Source of the DNA: Hyphomicrobiales bacterium
Lineage (GTDB): Bacteria > Pseudomonadota > Alphaproteobacteria > Rhizobiales > Ancalomicrobiaceae
Direction: 5' to 3'
Length of the DNA: 64,000 bases
NCBI GenBank assembly: GCA_021286855.1
Contig: JAJTBO010000008.1
Location: forward strand, 1 to 64,000
Below the pieces are notes generated by a model. The model was not told the DNA's origin. It searched no databases and saw nothing but the letters and a program-made list of their open reading frames with translations. Position 1 is the stretch's first letter; every line of letters begins with the position of its first letter. Below, in pieces: positions 8,557 to 18,123 of the stretch. A program made the translations under genes and the position numbers.

Positions 8557-11241
8557 TCATTCGGCGGCGCGCGGCGCCTCCAGGGCGGCGAGCGTCTCGG
8601 TGAGGATCTGGGCGATCTCGGGCCGGCAGGAGCCGCAGTTCGTCCCCGCCTTGGTCTTCTCGCCGACCGCCGCGACCGTATGGCAACCGCCGACGATCGC
8701 GTCGCGGATCTGGTTGACGCCGACTCCATAGCAGGAACAGACGCGACGGCCGGGATCGGCGACCGCGCCGGAGGGCCGGCCGGCGAGGAGCGCGAAGGCG
8801 TCGTGGGCGGAGAGGTTCGCCTCGGCGAAGCGGCCGCAGAGCCAGTCGCGCGCCACCTCGACCGGTTCCGGCGCGACGAAGAGCACGCCGACGACCGCCC
8901 CGTCGCGGACCGCCGCGAGGCGGAGACGACTGCGACGGGCGTCGTCGAAGCGCACCAGATCGACGCCCGCGCCGAAGAGATCGGCGGCGAGCATGTCGGC
9001 GTCGACGTCGGCGAGGCCGGCCAGTTCGACCCGCGCGCCGCCGGCGATGCGGGCGAGCGCCCAATAGTCGGACGAGAGTTTCGGGTCCGACTGCCGGGTC
9101 ACGGCGAAGCCGTACCAACGGGCGGCGAAGGGTTCGACCGAGACGGTCGCCGCCTTCGATTCCGGCTGGCCGGAGACCGGGTCGGTCTCCGGCGCGACGA
9201 GCGCGTCGACGCGCGCCTTGGCGGCGAAACGATCGGTCCAGTGGATCGGCACGAAGACCGCGCCTTCGCTCTGACGATCGGTGACGAGGGCGCGCACCAC
9301 CACTTCGGCGCGGGCGTTGGCGATGCGGACCAGCGCCGCCGGGGCGAGGCCGAGACGGGCGGCGTCGGCCGGCGCGATCTCGGCGAAGGGTTCGGCGATG
9401 TGGCCGGAGAGCGTCGCGGCGACGCCGGTGCGGGTCATGGTGTGCCACTGGTCGCGGATGCGGCCGGTGTTGAGCCAGAACGGGCGTTCGGGCGTAGGCC
9501 GCGCCCTCGGCGCGCGGTAGGGCGTGGCGACGAAGCGGCCGCGGCCGTCGGGGGTGTAGAAGCGGCCGTCGGCGAAGAAGCGCTTCGGCGCGTTCGGCGT
9601 CGCCTCGCCGCGGCGGCGAGGCCACTGGAACGGGGCGAGCGCATCGAAGCCTTCGTCGGTCACGTCGGCGAAGCCGGAGATGTCGAAATCGCGAAGGATT
9701 TCGGGACGATGACCGGAGAGGTTCGCGTGCTCGCGAAACACGCCGGCGGCGTTTTCCCAGGCGAAGGCGTCGTCGAAACCGAGGCGGCGGCCGAGTTCGG
9801 CGAGCGCCCACCAGTCGGGTTTCGCCTCGCCGACCGGCTCCATGAAGCCGCGCTGGCGGGAGATGCGGCGTTCGGAATTGGTCACCGTGCCGTCCTTCTC
9901 GCCCCAGGCCTCCGCCGGCAGAAGGACATGGGCGAGTTCGGTGGTGTCGGTCGAGGCCATCACGTCGGAGACGACGACGAAGGGGCAGGAGGCGATCGCG
10001 GCCTTGACGCGATCGGCGTCGGGCAGGCTGTCGACCGGGTTGGTCGCCATGATCCACAGGGCCTTGATCCGCCCGTCGGCGACGGCGTCGAAGAGGTCGA
10101 CCGCCTTCAGGCCCTGCGTCGCGGCGATCTTCGGCGACGTCCAGAAGTCCTGCACCAGTTCGCGATGGGCAGGTTCGGCGAGTTCGAGATGGGCGGCGAG
10201 CTGATTGGCGAGGCCGCCGACCTCGCGGCCGCCCATGGCGTTGGGCTGGCCGGTGACCGAGAACGGTCCGGTCCCCTCGCGGCCGATGCGGCCGGTCAGG
10301 AGGTGACAGTTGACGATGGCGTTGACCTTGTCGGCGCCGGCGGAGGACTGGTTGACGCCCTGGGAATAGACCGTCAGCGCCTTCTCGGTCGACGCGAAGA
10401 GGTCGTAGAAGGCGGCGATCTCGGCAGGCTGGAGGCCGGTGGCGCGGGCCACTTCGGCGAGATCGGCGAAGCGGGACGTGGCCTCGAGCGCGGCGTCGAG
10501 GCCGGCGGTGTGGTCGGCGACGAAGGCGGCGTCGCGCTTGCCCGCCCGTTCGAGGGCCTGCATCAGGCCGGCGAAGAGGGCGACGTCGGAGCCCGGCGCG
10601 AGCGAGAGGTGGAGATCGGCGATTTCGCTGGTCGCGGTGCGGCGTGGGTCGAGCACCACCACCTTCATGCCCGGCCGCGCGGTCTTGGCGGCGGAGAGCC
10701 GCTGGAACAGGATCGGGTGGCACCAGGCGAGGTTGGAGCCGACGAGGACGACGAGGTCGGCGCGCTCCAGATCCTCGTAGGTCTGCGGCACGGTGTCGGC
10801 GCCGAAGGCGCGCTTGTGGCCGGCGACCGAGGAGGCCATGCACAGGCGCGAATTGGTGTCGATGTTGGCCGAGCCGACGAAGCCCTTCATCAGCTTGTTG
10901 GCGACGTAATAGTCCTCGGTCAGGATCTGGCCGGAGACGTAGAGCGCCACGGAATCCGGGCCGTGCTCGGCGATCGCGGCGGAGAACTTCGCCGCGATCA
11001 GATCGAGCGCCTCGTCCCAGGAGGCGCGGCGGCCGCCGATCTCGGGGTGCGTCAGCCGGCCGTCGTGAACCAACGTCTCGGCCAGCGCCGAGCCCTTGAC
11101 GCAGAGGCGGCCGAAGTTCGCGGGATGATCGGGGTCGCCGGAGATCTTCACCGAGCCGTCGGCGAGGACGTCCGCCTTCACGCCGCAGCCGGTGCCGCAG
11201 TAGGGGCAGGTGGTCAGGACGGAGCGGACGATGTCGGACAT
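8557..11241 (-). CDS. nasA: Assimilatory nitrate reductase, catalytic subunit NasA
   Basis: 894 residues, cytoplasmic molybdopterin enzyme reducing nitrate to nitrite. The N-terminal [4Fe-4S] motif is CPYCGTGCGVKA with the fourth Cys in GRLCVKG. The Mo-bis-MGD domains follow, and DQWHTMTRTG marks the C-terminal MopB-binding region. The last ~60 residues are a BFD-like [2Fe-2S] domain (CSCYGVGVNQIRD with TNCGSCRPEI), typical of NasA but absent from NapA. No signal peptide is present, as expected for the assimilatory enzyme. It is the last gene of the operon, 100 bp after nirD, with a strong terminator behind it. Confidence 0.97.
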   Translation of the reverse strand: MSDIVRSVLTTCPYCGTGCGVKADVLADGSVKISGDPDHPANFGRLCVKGSALAETLVHDGRLTHPEIGGRRASWDEALDLIAAKFSAAIAEHGPDSVALYVSGQILTEDYYVANKLMKGFVGSANIDTNSRLCMASSVAGHKRAFGADTVPQTYEDLERADLVVLVGSNLAWCHPILFQRLSAAKTARPGMKVVVLDPRRTATSEIADLHLSLAPGSDVALFAGLMQALERAGKRDAAFVADHTAGLDAALEATSRFADLAEVARATGLQPAEIAAFYDLFASTEKALTVYSQGVNQSSAGADKVNAIVNCHLLTGRIGREGTGPFSVTGQPNAMGGREVGGLANQLAAHLELAEPAHRELVQDFWTSPKIAATQGLKAVDLFDAVADGRIKALWIMATNPVDSLPDADRVKAAIASCPFVVVSDVMASTDTTELAHVLLPAEAWGEKDGTVTNSERRISRQRGFMEPVGEAKPDWWALAELGRRLGFDDAFAWENAAGVFREHANLSGHRPEILRDFDISGFADVTDEGFDALAPFQWPRRRGEATPNAPKRFFADGRFYTPDGRGRFVATPYRAPRARPTPERPFWLNTGRIRDQWHTMTRTGVAATLSGHIAEPFAEIAPADAARLGLAPAALVRIANARAEVVVRALVTDRQSEGAVFVPIHWTDRFAAKARVDALVAPETDPVSGQPESKAATVSVEPFAARWYGFAVTRQSDPKLSSDYWALARIAGGARVELAGLADVDADMLAADLFGAGVDLVRFDDARRSRLRLAAVRDGAVVGVLFVAPEPVEVARDWLCGRFAEANLSAHDAFALLAGRPSGAVADPGRRVCSCYGVGVNQIRDAIVGGCHTVAAVGEKTKAGTNCGSCRPEIAQILTETLAALEAPRAAE

Positions 11242-11341
11242 GCGCGTTCCCTCGCGCCGGCGCGGTCGCGCGCCGGACGTCGTACGGTCGGGATGGATCG
11301 GTCGAAAGGAGGCCGGGCGGTCTCCCGCCCGACCTCTCGTC

Positions 11342-11674
11342 TCACTCCGCGGCGGCGGCGTCGGCGGGCAGGCCGAGCCGGATGCGGCCGGCCTCCAGCT
11401 TCACCGGGAACTCCTCGGCGCAGCCCTCGTCGGCCCCGGTCGCCTTGCCGCTCTCCAGGTCGATGACCCAATTGTGCAGCGGACAGGCGACCTTGCGGCC
11501 GTGGACGATGCCCTCGGAGAGCGGGCCGCCCTTGTGCGGGCATTTGTTCTCGAGCGCGAAGACGTGATCGTCGGCGGTGCGGAACACCGCGATCTCACGC
11601 GCGCCGAAGCGCACCGTGCGCGCGGCCATCGCCGGGATCTCGTCGAAGGTGCAGATGTCGTACCAAGTGGTCAT
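11342..11674 (-). CDS. nirD: Nitrite reductase [NAD(P)H] small subunit NirD
   Basis: 110 residues with a Rieske-type fold. The cluster-region motifs CPHKGGPLSEG and CPLHNWVIDLESG are both intact, so unlike the E. coli NirD, which lacks the cluster ligands, this protein could carry a [2Fe-2S] centre. It starts at ATG 11674, 18 bp after the nirB stop, in the same operon. It pairs with NirB in reducing nitrite to ammonium in the cytoplasm. Confidence 0.94.
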   Translation of the reverse strand: MTTWYDICTFDEIPAMAARTVRFGAREIAVFRTADDHVFALENKCPHKGGPLSEGIVHGRKVACPLHNWVIDLESGKATGADEGCAEEFPVKLEAGRIRLGLPADAAAAE

Positions 11675-11692
11675 GGAACGTTTTTCTCCGTC

Positions 11693-14134
11693 TCACTCGG
11701 CGGCCAGCGCCGGGACGATGGTGATGGGCGAGAACTCGTGGCGCTCGAGACCGGCCACGCGCTCGGCCCACGGATCGACCTGCGCGACCTTCTGGGAGGC
11801 GAGGAAGCGCTCCCAGTAGGCCTTGCGGGAGGCCGCGTCCTCGACGATGGCCGCCTTGATCGTGTCGAAGCCGACGCGCTCCTGCCACTTGTAGACGCGC
11901 TCGAGATACCAGGCGCCCTCGCGGTACATTTGCAGGACGGCGCCGGCGTATTCGAGCAGCTCCTCCTCGGTGTCGACGTGGCAGAGCAGGTCGGTCGCCC
12001 GGACGTGCAGGCCGGCGGCGCCGGAGATGTGGAGGTCGTAGCCCGAGTCGACGCAGATGATGCCGATGTCCTTGACCGTCGATTCCGAGCAGTTGCGCGG
12101 ACAGCCGGAGACGCCGAGCTTGACCTTGGCCGGGGTCCACGAGGCCCACATCAGCTTCTCGAGCTTGACGCCGAGGCCCATGCTGTCCTGCGTGCCGAAG
12201 CGGCACCAGGACTTGCCGACGCAGGTCTTCACCGTACGCAGGCCCTTGGAATAGGCATGGCCGGAGACGAGGCCGACGTCGTTGAGATCCTTCCAGATCG
12301 CGGGCAGGTTCTCCTTCTCGATGCCGAGAAGGTCGATGCGCTGGCCGCCGGTCATCTTGACGAGCGGCACCTGGTGCTTCTCGGCGATGTCGGCGATGGC
12401 GCGCAGTTCGGCCGCGGTGGTCAGGCCGCCCCACATGCGCGGGACGACGGAGAAGGTGCCGTCCTTCTGGATGTTGGCGTGGACGCGCTCGTTGATGAAG
12501 CGCGAGCGGCCGTCGTCGACATATTCGCCGGGCCAGTCGCAGACGAGATAGTAGTTGAGCGCCGGGCGACAGGTGGCGCAGCCGTTCGGCGTCTTCCAGC
12601 CGAGCTCCTGCATCACCGCCGGGATCGACTTCAGCCCCTTGGCGCGGATCGCCTCGCGGACCTCGCCGTGGCCGAGATCGGTGCACTTGCACATGGTCTT
12701 GCGGGCCGCGCCCTTGAAGGCGTCGCCGAGGGTGAAGGCGAGCACCTGCTCGACCTTCGAGGCGCACTGGCCACAGGAGGCCGAGGCCTTGGTCACCGCC
12801 TTGACCTCGTCGAGGGTGGTGAGGCCCTGCGACTTGATCGCCGAGACGATGGTCCCCTTGCAGACGCCGTTGCAGCCGCAGATCTCCGCCTCATCCGGCA
12901 AGGCTGCAACGGCCGCCATAGGGTCCAGGGAGGCGCCCCCCTGGTAGGCCTGGCCGAAGATCAGGGTGTCGCGCATCTCGGCGACGTTCGTCCCCTCGCG
13001 GATCAGGTCGAAGAACCAGGAGCCCTCGGCGGTGTCGCCGTACATCACGGCGCCGACGACGCGATCGCCCTCGAGCACGACGCGTCGATAGACGCCGCGC
13101 GCCGGATCGCGCAGGACGATGTCCTCGCGGCCGTCGGCCTCCATGAAGTCGCCGGCGGAGAAGAGATCGCAGCCGGTGACCTTGAGCTTGGTGGAGAGCT
13201 CCTTCGGCACGAAGGCGGCCTCCTCGCCGAGCAGCGTCTTGGCGACGACCTTGGCCTGGTCGTAGAGCGGCGCGACGAGGCCGAAGAGCAGGCCTTCGAA
13301 TTCGACGCATTCGCCGAGCGCCAGCACGTCCGGATCGGAGGTGGTCATCTGCGGCGAGACCTTGACGCCGCGGCCGACGTCGAGGCCGGCGGCCTTGGCG
13401 ACGGTGGTCTCGGGACGGATGCCGACCGCCATGACGACGAGATCGGCGGGGATGACCGTGCCGTCGGCGAGTTCGACGCCCTCGACCTTCTCCGAGCCGA
13501 CGATCGCCTTGGTCGAGGCGTTGGTGAGAATGGCGATGCCGCGCTTCTCCAGGTCCTTCTGGAGGAGATAGCCGGCGGACGGATCGAGCTGACGCTCCAT
13601 CAGATGGCCCATCAGATGGATGACCGTCACCTCCATGCCGCGCAGGCGCAGGCCGGCGGCGGCTTCGAGGCCGAGCAGGCCGCCGCCGATCACCACGGCC
13701 TTGGCGCCGGGGGTCGCCGACGCCTCGATCATGGCGTTGGTGTCCTCGAGGTCGCGATAGGCGACGACGCCCTTCAGGTCCTTGCCGGGGACGGGAATGA
13801 TGAACGGGGCCGAGCCGGTGGCGATCAGCAGCTTGTCGTAGGGAACCTCGCCCTTCTCGCCGGTGACGACCTTGGCCTTCGTGTCGATCGAGACGACGCG
13901 CTCGCCGAAGCGGCAGGCGACCTTGTTGGCCGCATACCAGTCGTCGTCGTGGGTGACGATCTCGGCGAAGCTCTTCTCACCGGAGAGGACCGGCGACAGC
14001 ATGATGCGGTTGTAGTTGCCGCGCGGCTCGGCGTTGAACAACGTCACCTCATAGGCCGAGGGATCGGCCTCGAAGAGGTGCTCCAGCGCCCGGCCGGACG
14101 CCATGCCGGCTCCGATGACGACGAGTTTCTTCAT
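11693..14134 (-). CDS. nirB: Assimilatory nitrite reductase [NAD(P)H] large subunit NirB
   Basis: 813 residues. The N-terminus is an FAD-binding Rossmann fold (VIGAGMASGRALE), followed by the NAD(P)-binding fold (VVIGGGLLGLEAAAGL near residue 148). Two BFD-type iron-sulfur regions follow (CGCNGVCKGTI with SCGQCASK; MCKCTDLGHGE with GCATCRP). The C-terminal sirohaem/[4Fe-4S] domain has CVGKSWCRFG and SGCPRNCSES. It catalyses the six-electron reduction of nitrite to ammonium. The gene sits between the GAF-protein gene and nirD. Confidence 0.97.
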   Translation of the reverse strand: MKKLVVIGAGMASGRALEHLFEADPSAYEVTLFNAEPRGNYNRIMLSPVLSGEKSFAEIVTHDDDWYAANKVACRFGERVVSIDTKAKVVTGEKGEVPYDKLLIATGSAPFIIPVPGKDLKGVVAYRDLEDTNAMIEASATPGAKAVVIGGGLLGLEAAAGLRLRGMEVTVIHLMGHLMERQLDPSAGYLLQKDLEKRGIAILTNASTKAIVGSEKVEGVELADGTVIPADLVVMAVGIRPETTVAKAAGLDVGRGVKVSPQMTTSDPDVLALGECVEFEGLLFGLVAPLYDQAKVVAKTLLGEEAAFVPKELSTKLKVTGCDLFSAGDFMEADGREDIVLRDPARGVYRRVVLEGDRVVGAVMYGDTAEGSWFFDLIREGTNVAEMRDTLIFGQAYQGGASLDPMAAVAALPDEAEICGCNGVCKGTIVSAIKSQGLTTLDEVKAVTKASASCGQCASKVEQVLAFTLGDAFKGAARKTMCKCTDLGHGEVREAIRAKGLKSIPAVMQELGWKTPNGCATCRPALNYYLVCDWPGEYVDDGRSRFINERVHANIQKDGTFSVVPRMWGGLTTAAELRAIADIAEKHQVPLVKMTGGQRIDLLGIEKENLPAIWKDLNDVGLVSGHAYSKGLRTVKTCVGKSWCRFGTQDSMGLGVKLEKLMWASWTPAKVKLGVSGCPRNCSESTVKDIGIICVDSGYDLHISGAAGLHVRATDLLCHVDTEEELLEYAGAVLQMYREGAWYLERVYKWQERVGFDTIKAAIVEDAASRKAYWERFLASQKVAQVDPWAERVAGLERHEFSPITIVPALAAE

Positions 14135-14146
14135 GGGTTCTTTCCC

Positions 14147-15085
14147 TCAGCAATACCAAGCGACGATGTGGGCGAGTTCGCCGCCCTGATGGATCGGCAA
14201 CGCGACCATGGTGGTGTAGCCGGCCGGCAGACCCGCCGGACCCCGCTCGACCACCGGCAGACCGGAAGCGAGCGCCCGGCCGACCGGGCCTTCCCAGGCC
14301 TTGGCGCGGGCCGGCGTGCCGGTCTCGTCGACCCAGAGCGGGCCTTCGCGTTCGCAGATGCCGTCGGTCAGCACGGCTTCCTTCTTGGCGCCGACGATCG
14401 CGGAACGGGCGTCCCACATCTCGAAACGGCGGGCGAGCGGCGTGCCGCGGGCCGAGAGCAGGGTCAGCACATAGGTCTCACCGGTCGGGGTCGGCACCGG
14501 CAGGCCGAGGCCGGTGGTCAGACCGGCCTTACCGGCGGCGTCGGCGCGGATGAAGCGATAGCCGGAGCCGAGATCGCGCATCATCATCGGCGTCATCGAG
14601 GCCCAGACGCCGCCGGGCAGACCCTGGCCGCGCGGGAAATGGGTGTGCTTCGACACCCACTCGAAGTGCTTGGCGGCGCCGTAATAGCCGTCGTCGAGCA
14701 TCAGCAGGCGATTGTCCTCGCGCCACACCTCGATGGCGCCGGTGCGCACGGCGTCGTCGCCGCACAGCACCACCAGCACCGCCTTCAGCTCGGCTCCGTC
14801 GAAGACCGGCACGGCGACGGCGCAGGTGAGGCCCGCCGCCTTGGCGGCCTCGGTGCGCTTGAAGTAGGAGCCGTCGAACTCCTTCAGCACGACCGGGCGG
14901 CCTTCCGCCCAGGCCTTGCCGGGCAGGCCCTCGCCATGGCCGAAGCTCTCCTTGCCGGAGACGGCGGCGAAGTCGGCGAGCTCGCCGTAGTCGCCGCCGC
15001 CGTGGACGAGGCGGCCATCCTTGGGCACCCAGACTTCCGAGGCCTGGATGAAAGTGGAGACGGGGGTATCGATCACGGGTTCCAT
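14147..15085 (-). CDS. Tandem GAF-domain protein in the nitrate operon (function unknown)
   Basis: 312 residues, no signal peptide or membrane segment. Two clear repeats share the pattern GxGLPGxxW...F.RA.AAGKAGL...(A/G)LPV: GHGEGLPGKAW near residue 40 with AGLTCAVAVPVFDG, and RGQGLPGGVW near residue 150 with AGLTTGLGLPVP. A third, weaker copy lies near the C-terminus (EGPVGRALASGLPVV, YTTMVALPIHQGGE). These look like GAF small-ligand modules. No output domain is visible. The start ATG (15085) overlaps the ATPase stop by one base and nirB follows 12 bp later, so expression is tightly coupled to nitrate uptake and reduction. A sensor or allosteric partner of the transporter or reductase is my inference. 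I do not know a characterised homologue. Confidence 0.75.
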   Translation of the reverse strand: MEPVIDTPVSTFIQASEVWVPKDGRLVHGGGDYGELADFAAVSGKESFGHGEGLPGKAWAEGRPVVLKEFDGSYFKRTEAAKAAGLTCAVAVPVFDGAELKAVLVVLCGDDAVRTGAIEVWREDNRLLMLDDGYYGAAKHFEWVSKHTHFPRGQGLPGGVWASMTPMMMRDLGSGYRFIRADAAGKAGLTTGLGLPVPTPTGETYVLTLLSARGTPLARRFEMWDARSAIVGAKKEAVLTDGICEREGPLWVDETGTPARAKAWEGPVGRALASGLPVVERGPAGLPAGYTTMVALPIHQGGELAHIVAWYC

Positions 15086-16911
15086 CACGCGGCCTCCCTG
15101 CCGTCGGCGCTCTTCTTCGCAGCCGCGGCCGGCTTTTCGGACTTCTTCTCTTCCGGATGCGCGCCCTTCTCGTATTCCTCGAGGAAGCTCAGCACCTGTT
15201 CCCGGTAGAGGTAGTAGTCGGGGTGTTCGAGCAGCGCCTTGCGCGAGCGGGGGCGCGGCATGTCGACGTCGACGACGCGGCCGATCTTGGCGTTCGGACC
15301 GTTGGTCATCATCACCACGCGATCGGCGAGCAGGATCGCCTCGTCGACGTCGTGGGTGACGCAGATGGCGGTGACCTGAGTGCGGGTCCACACTTCCATC
15401 AGGACTTCCTGGAGCTGCCAGCGGGTCAGGCTGTCGAGCATGCCGAAGGGCTCGTCGAGCAGCAGCAGCTTCGGCGACAGCGCGAAGGCGCGGGCGATGC
15501 CGACGCGTTGGCGCATGCCGTTCGACATGTCGGAGGCCGGCTTGTCCATGGCGTCGGCGAGGCCGACGCGGGCGAGGTAGTATTCGGCGACCTCCTCCTT
15601 CTCGGCCTTGGACGCGGTCGGATAGACCTCGTCGCAGCCGAGCAGGACGTTTTCGCGTGCCGTGAGCCAGGGGAACAGGCTCGGCGCCTGGAACACCACG
15701 GCGCGGTCGGGACCGGCCTGATAGACCTCGCGACCATCGAGGACGATGCCGCCCATCGACACGTCGGTGAGGCCGGCGACCATGGTCAGCACGGTCGACT
15801 TGCCGCAGCCGGAGTGGCCGATCAGCGAGATGAACTCGCCGCGCTTCATGTTCAGATCGAAGCCGTCGACGACGGTGAGCGGGCCCTTCGGGGTCGGATA
15901 GATCTTCTTGACCTCGTCGAACTCGACGTAGCGCTCGTTGATGCCGGTGCGCGGCTTCGAGGCCTCGGCCCAGGCCTTGGGCAGATCGGCGGCGGCCTTC
16001 TGGGCGGCGCGGGCTTCGCGCATCGCCGCCTTGGCCTTGGCGACGTCCTCGCGGAAGTGGACCGGCGCCACCTCGGGCAGATGACGGCCGTCGTCGTCGC
16101 CCGAGCCCTGCTCGATGCCCATGTCCATCAGGCACTGGGTGATCTCGGCGCGTAGGCGCTTGAACTCGGGATCGTGGTTGGCGGCGGTGCGGTCGCGCGG
16201 GCGCGGCAGGTCGATGACGAACTCCTGCGCGAGCGTCGCGCCCGGGCCGACGGTGAGCGGGATGACGCGGTCGGCGAGCAGCAGCGCCTCGTCGACATCG
16301 TTGGTGATCAGGAAGACGGTCTTCTTGTCCTCTTCCCAGATCCGCTCGATCTCGTCGCCGAGCTTGGAGCGGGTCAGGGCGTCGAGGGCGGAGAGCGGCT
16401 CGTCGAGGAGCAGGACCTCCGGGCTCATGGCCAGCGCCCGGGCGATGCCGACGCGCTGGCGCATGCCGCCGGAGAGCTCCGCCGGCTTGCGGTCGGCGGC
16501 GTGGGAGAGGCCGACCATGTCGATGTACTTGGCGATCCGCGCGTCGCGGTCGGCCTTGCTCTCGTTCGGGAAGACGGTCTCCACCGCCAACTCGATGTTG
16601 CCCCAGACCGACAGCCACGGCATCAGCGAGTAGGACTGGAAGACGATGCCGCGGTCCGGGCCGGGGCCGGTGATCGGCTTGCCCTTCATCAGCACCTCGC
16701 CGGTGTCCGGGGTGACCAGACCGGCGATGGTGGAGATCAGCGTCGTCTTGCCGGAACCAGAGAAGCCGAGGATGGCGACGAACTCGCCTTCCTCGATGGT
16801 CAGGTTCACGTCGGCGAGGACGTGGGTCACCGAGTTGGCGGAAGCATAGCTCTTGGAGACGTGCTTCAGCTCGAGGATCGGGGCGGCGTCGGACTTGGCG
16901 GCGTCGGTCAT
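15085..16911 (-). CDS. Nitrate/nitrite ABC transporter, fused double ATPase (NrtD/NrtC-like)
   Basis: 608 residues with two complete ABC ATPase halves in one chain. Half 1 (about 1-265): Walker [10 protein letters not shown], signature LSGGMRQRV, Walker [12 protein letters not shown], but the switch region reads LITNDVDEA (Asn for the usual His). Half 2 (about 355-580): Walker [10 protein letters not shown], signature MSNGMRQRV (Ser-Asn for Ser-Gly), Walker [12 protein letters not shown], switch VTHDVDEA with His. A charged linker of about 85 residues joins the halves. In the ABC dimer this puts both unusual residues in one ATP site and leaves the other canonical. The C-terminus is Lys/Ala-rich. 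The gene lies between nrtB and the GAF gene and energises nitrate import. Confidence 0.93.
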   Translation of the reverse strand: MTDAAKSDAAPILELKHVSKSYASANSVTHVLADVNLTIEEGEFVAILGFSGSGKTTLISTIAGLVTPDTGEVLMKGKPITGPGPDRGIVFQSYSLMPWLSVWGNIELAVETVFPNESKADRDARIAKYIDMVGLSHAADRKPAELSGGMRQRVGIARALAMSPEVLLLDEPLSALDALTRSKLGDEIERIWEEDKKTVFLITNDVDEALLLADRVIPLTVGPGATLAQEFVIDLPRPRDRTAANHDPEFKRLRAEITQCLMDMGIEQGSGDDDGRHLPEVAPVHFREDVAKAKAAMREARAAQKAAADLPKAWAEASKPRTGINERYVEFDEVKKIYPTPKGPLTVVDGFDLNMKRGEFISLIGHSGCGKSTVLTMVAGLTDVSMGGIVLDGREVYQAGPDRAVVFQAPSLFPWLTARENVLLGCDEVYPTASKAEKEEVAEYYLARVGLADAMDKPASDMSNGMRQRVGIARAFALSPKLLLLDEPFGMLDSLTRWQLQEVLMEVWTRTQVTAICVTHDVDEAILLADRVVMMTNGPNAKIGRVVDVDMPRPRSRKALLEHPDYYLYREQVLSFLEEYEKGAHPEEKKSEKPAAAAKKSADGREAA

Positions 16912-16922
16912 GGGAAGAGGCC

Positions 16923-18017
16923 TCAGCGCTTGCCGGTGAAGGTGAAGGCGGCCTGGAGCGCGAGCATCACGCGATCGAGCAGGAAGCCGATGATGCCGAC
17001 GGTGAACACCGCCACCATGATGCGGGCGAGCGAGGAGGAGGAGCCGTTCTGGAACTCGTCCCACACGAACTTGCCGAGGCCGGGGTTCTGGGCGAGCATT
17101 TCGGCGGCGATCAGCACCATCCAGCCCACGCCCAGCGAGACGCGCATGCCGGTGAAGATCAGCGGCAGCGAGGACGGGATGACCAGCTTGAACACCTTCT
17201 TGGCCCAGCCGAGACGCAGCACCTTGGCGACGTTCATCAGGTCCTTGTCGATCGAGGCGACGCCGAGCGAGGTGTTGATCAGGGTCGGCCACAGCGAGCA
17301 CAGCGTCACGGTGATCGCCGAGACCAGGAACGACTTCTCGAACATCGGGTCGGTCGAGGTGTAGAGCGCCGAGACGACCATGGTGACGAGCGGCAGCCAG
17401 GCGAGCGGCGAAACCGGCTTGAAGATCTGCACCAGAGGATTGATCGCGGCGTTCACCGTCGGCGACAGGCCGGCGAGAATGCCGAGCGGGATCGCGATGG
17501 CGGTGCCGATGACGAAGCCGGTGAAGACGGTCTTCAGCGAGGTGAAGATCTTGTCGAGATAGGTCGGCTTGCCGACGTAGGAGCGGACCTTGATCTCGGC
17601 CTTGGGATCGGCGGCGAGGATCTCGGCGTTGCGCTTCTCCTGCCGCGCGTAGAAGGCCTTCTCCTTGGCGCGCTCGGCGGTGTGGTCGGCGGCGAGAACC
17701 GTCACCTGCTCCCACACCTCCGCCGGGCCGGGGATGGCGCCGAGCGAAGTCTGGACGCGGGGGGCGAGGGCCGCCCAGACGCCGAGGAAGACCACCATGG
17801 CGAGGATCGGCACGCCGGCCAGCCGCCACAGCTCCTTCGACTGGGTCTTGACGTTGTCGCCGCCGATCATCTTCAGGATCGGCACGAGGAAGCCGAGACC
17901 GAGGACCGAGAGGTAGCCCTCGATCTTGGTGATGCGCGAGAACCAGCGCTGGCGGCGGGCTTCGCGTTCGGCCGCTCGGGCCGCGTCCGTGGCGAGCGTG
18001 TCGGTGGCGATCGTCAT
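16923..18017 (-). CDS. nrtB: Nitrate ABC transporter permease NrtB
   Basis: 364 residues, inner-membrane permease of the NrtB/SsuC/TauC family. The binding-protein-dependent transport core is in the C-terminal two thirds ([78 protein letters not shown]). It is longer than the usual 270-290 residues because of a polar N-terminus and a charged loop of about 80 residues after the first membrane span ([20 protein letters not shown]). The start ATG 18017 follows a GAAGGAA site. The gene is 11 bp upstream of the fused ATPase. Confidence 0.94.
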   Translation of the reverse strand: MTIATDTLATDAARAAEREARRQRWFSRITKIEGYLSVLGLGFLVPILKMIGGDNVKTQSKELWRLAGVPILAMVVFLGVWAALAPRVQTSLGAIPGPAEVWEQVTVLAADHTAERAKEKAFYARQEKRNAEILAADPKAEIKVRSYVGKPTYLDKIFTSLKTVFTGFVIGTAIAIPLGILAGLSPTVNAAINPLVQIFKPVSPLAWLPLVTMVVSALYTSTDPMFEKSFLVSAITVTLCSLWPTLINTSLGVASIDKDLMNVAKVLRLGWAKKVFKLVIPSSLPLIFTGMRVSLGVGWMVLIAAEMLAQNPGLGKFVWDEFQNGSSSSLARIMVAVFTVGIIGFLLDRVMLALQAAFTFTGKR

Positions 18018-18123
18018 TGGAGGTCGTTCCTTCGGTGGGCGGGAGGCTCCGCGCCCCATGGGTCCGTCTGTCGGGAGCGAGGCGGCGCGGGGGCGCGCCG
18101 CCTCGGATCGCGTGGGAGAGGGA

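Noticed and set aside
4010-10843. Very long open frame on the minus strand opposite the RND genes and out of frame with nasA
   Set aside because: It is low-complexity Arg/Ala/Gly translation typical of the antisense frame of high-GC genes and overlaps well-supported genes.
4042-11466. Very long plus-strand frame across the RND and nasA genes
   Set aside because: A GC-driven shadow; it conflicts with four genes that have clear family motifs.
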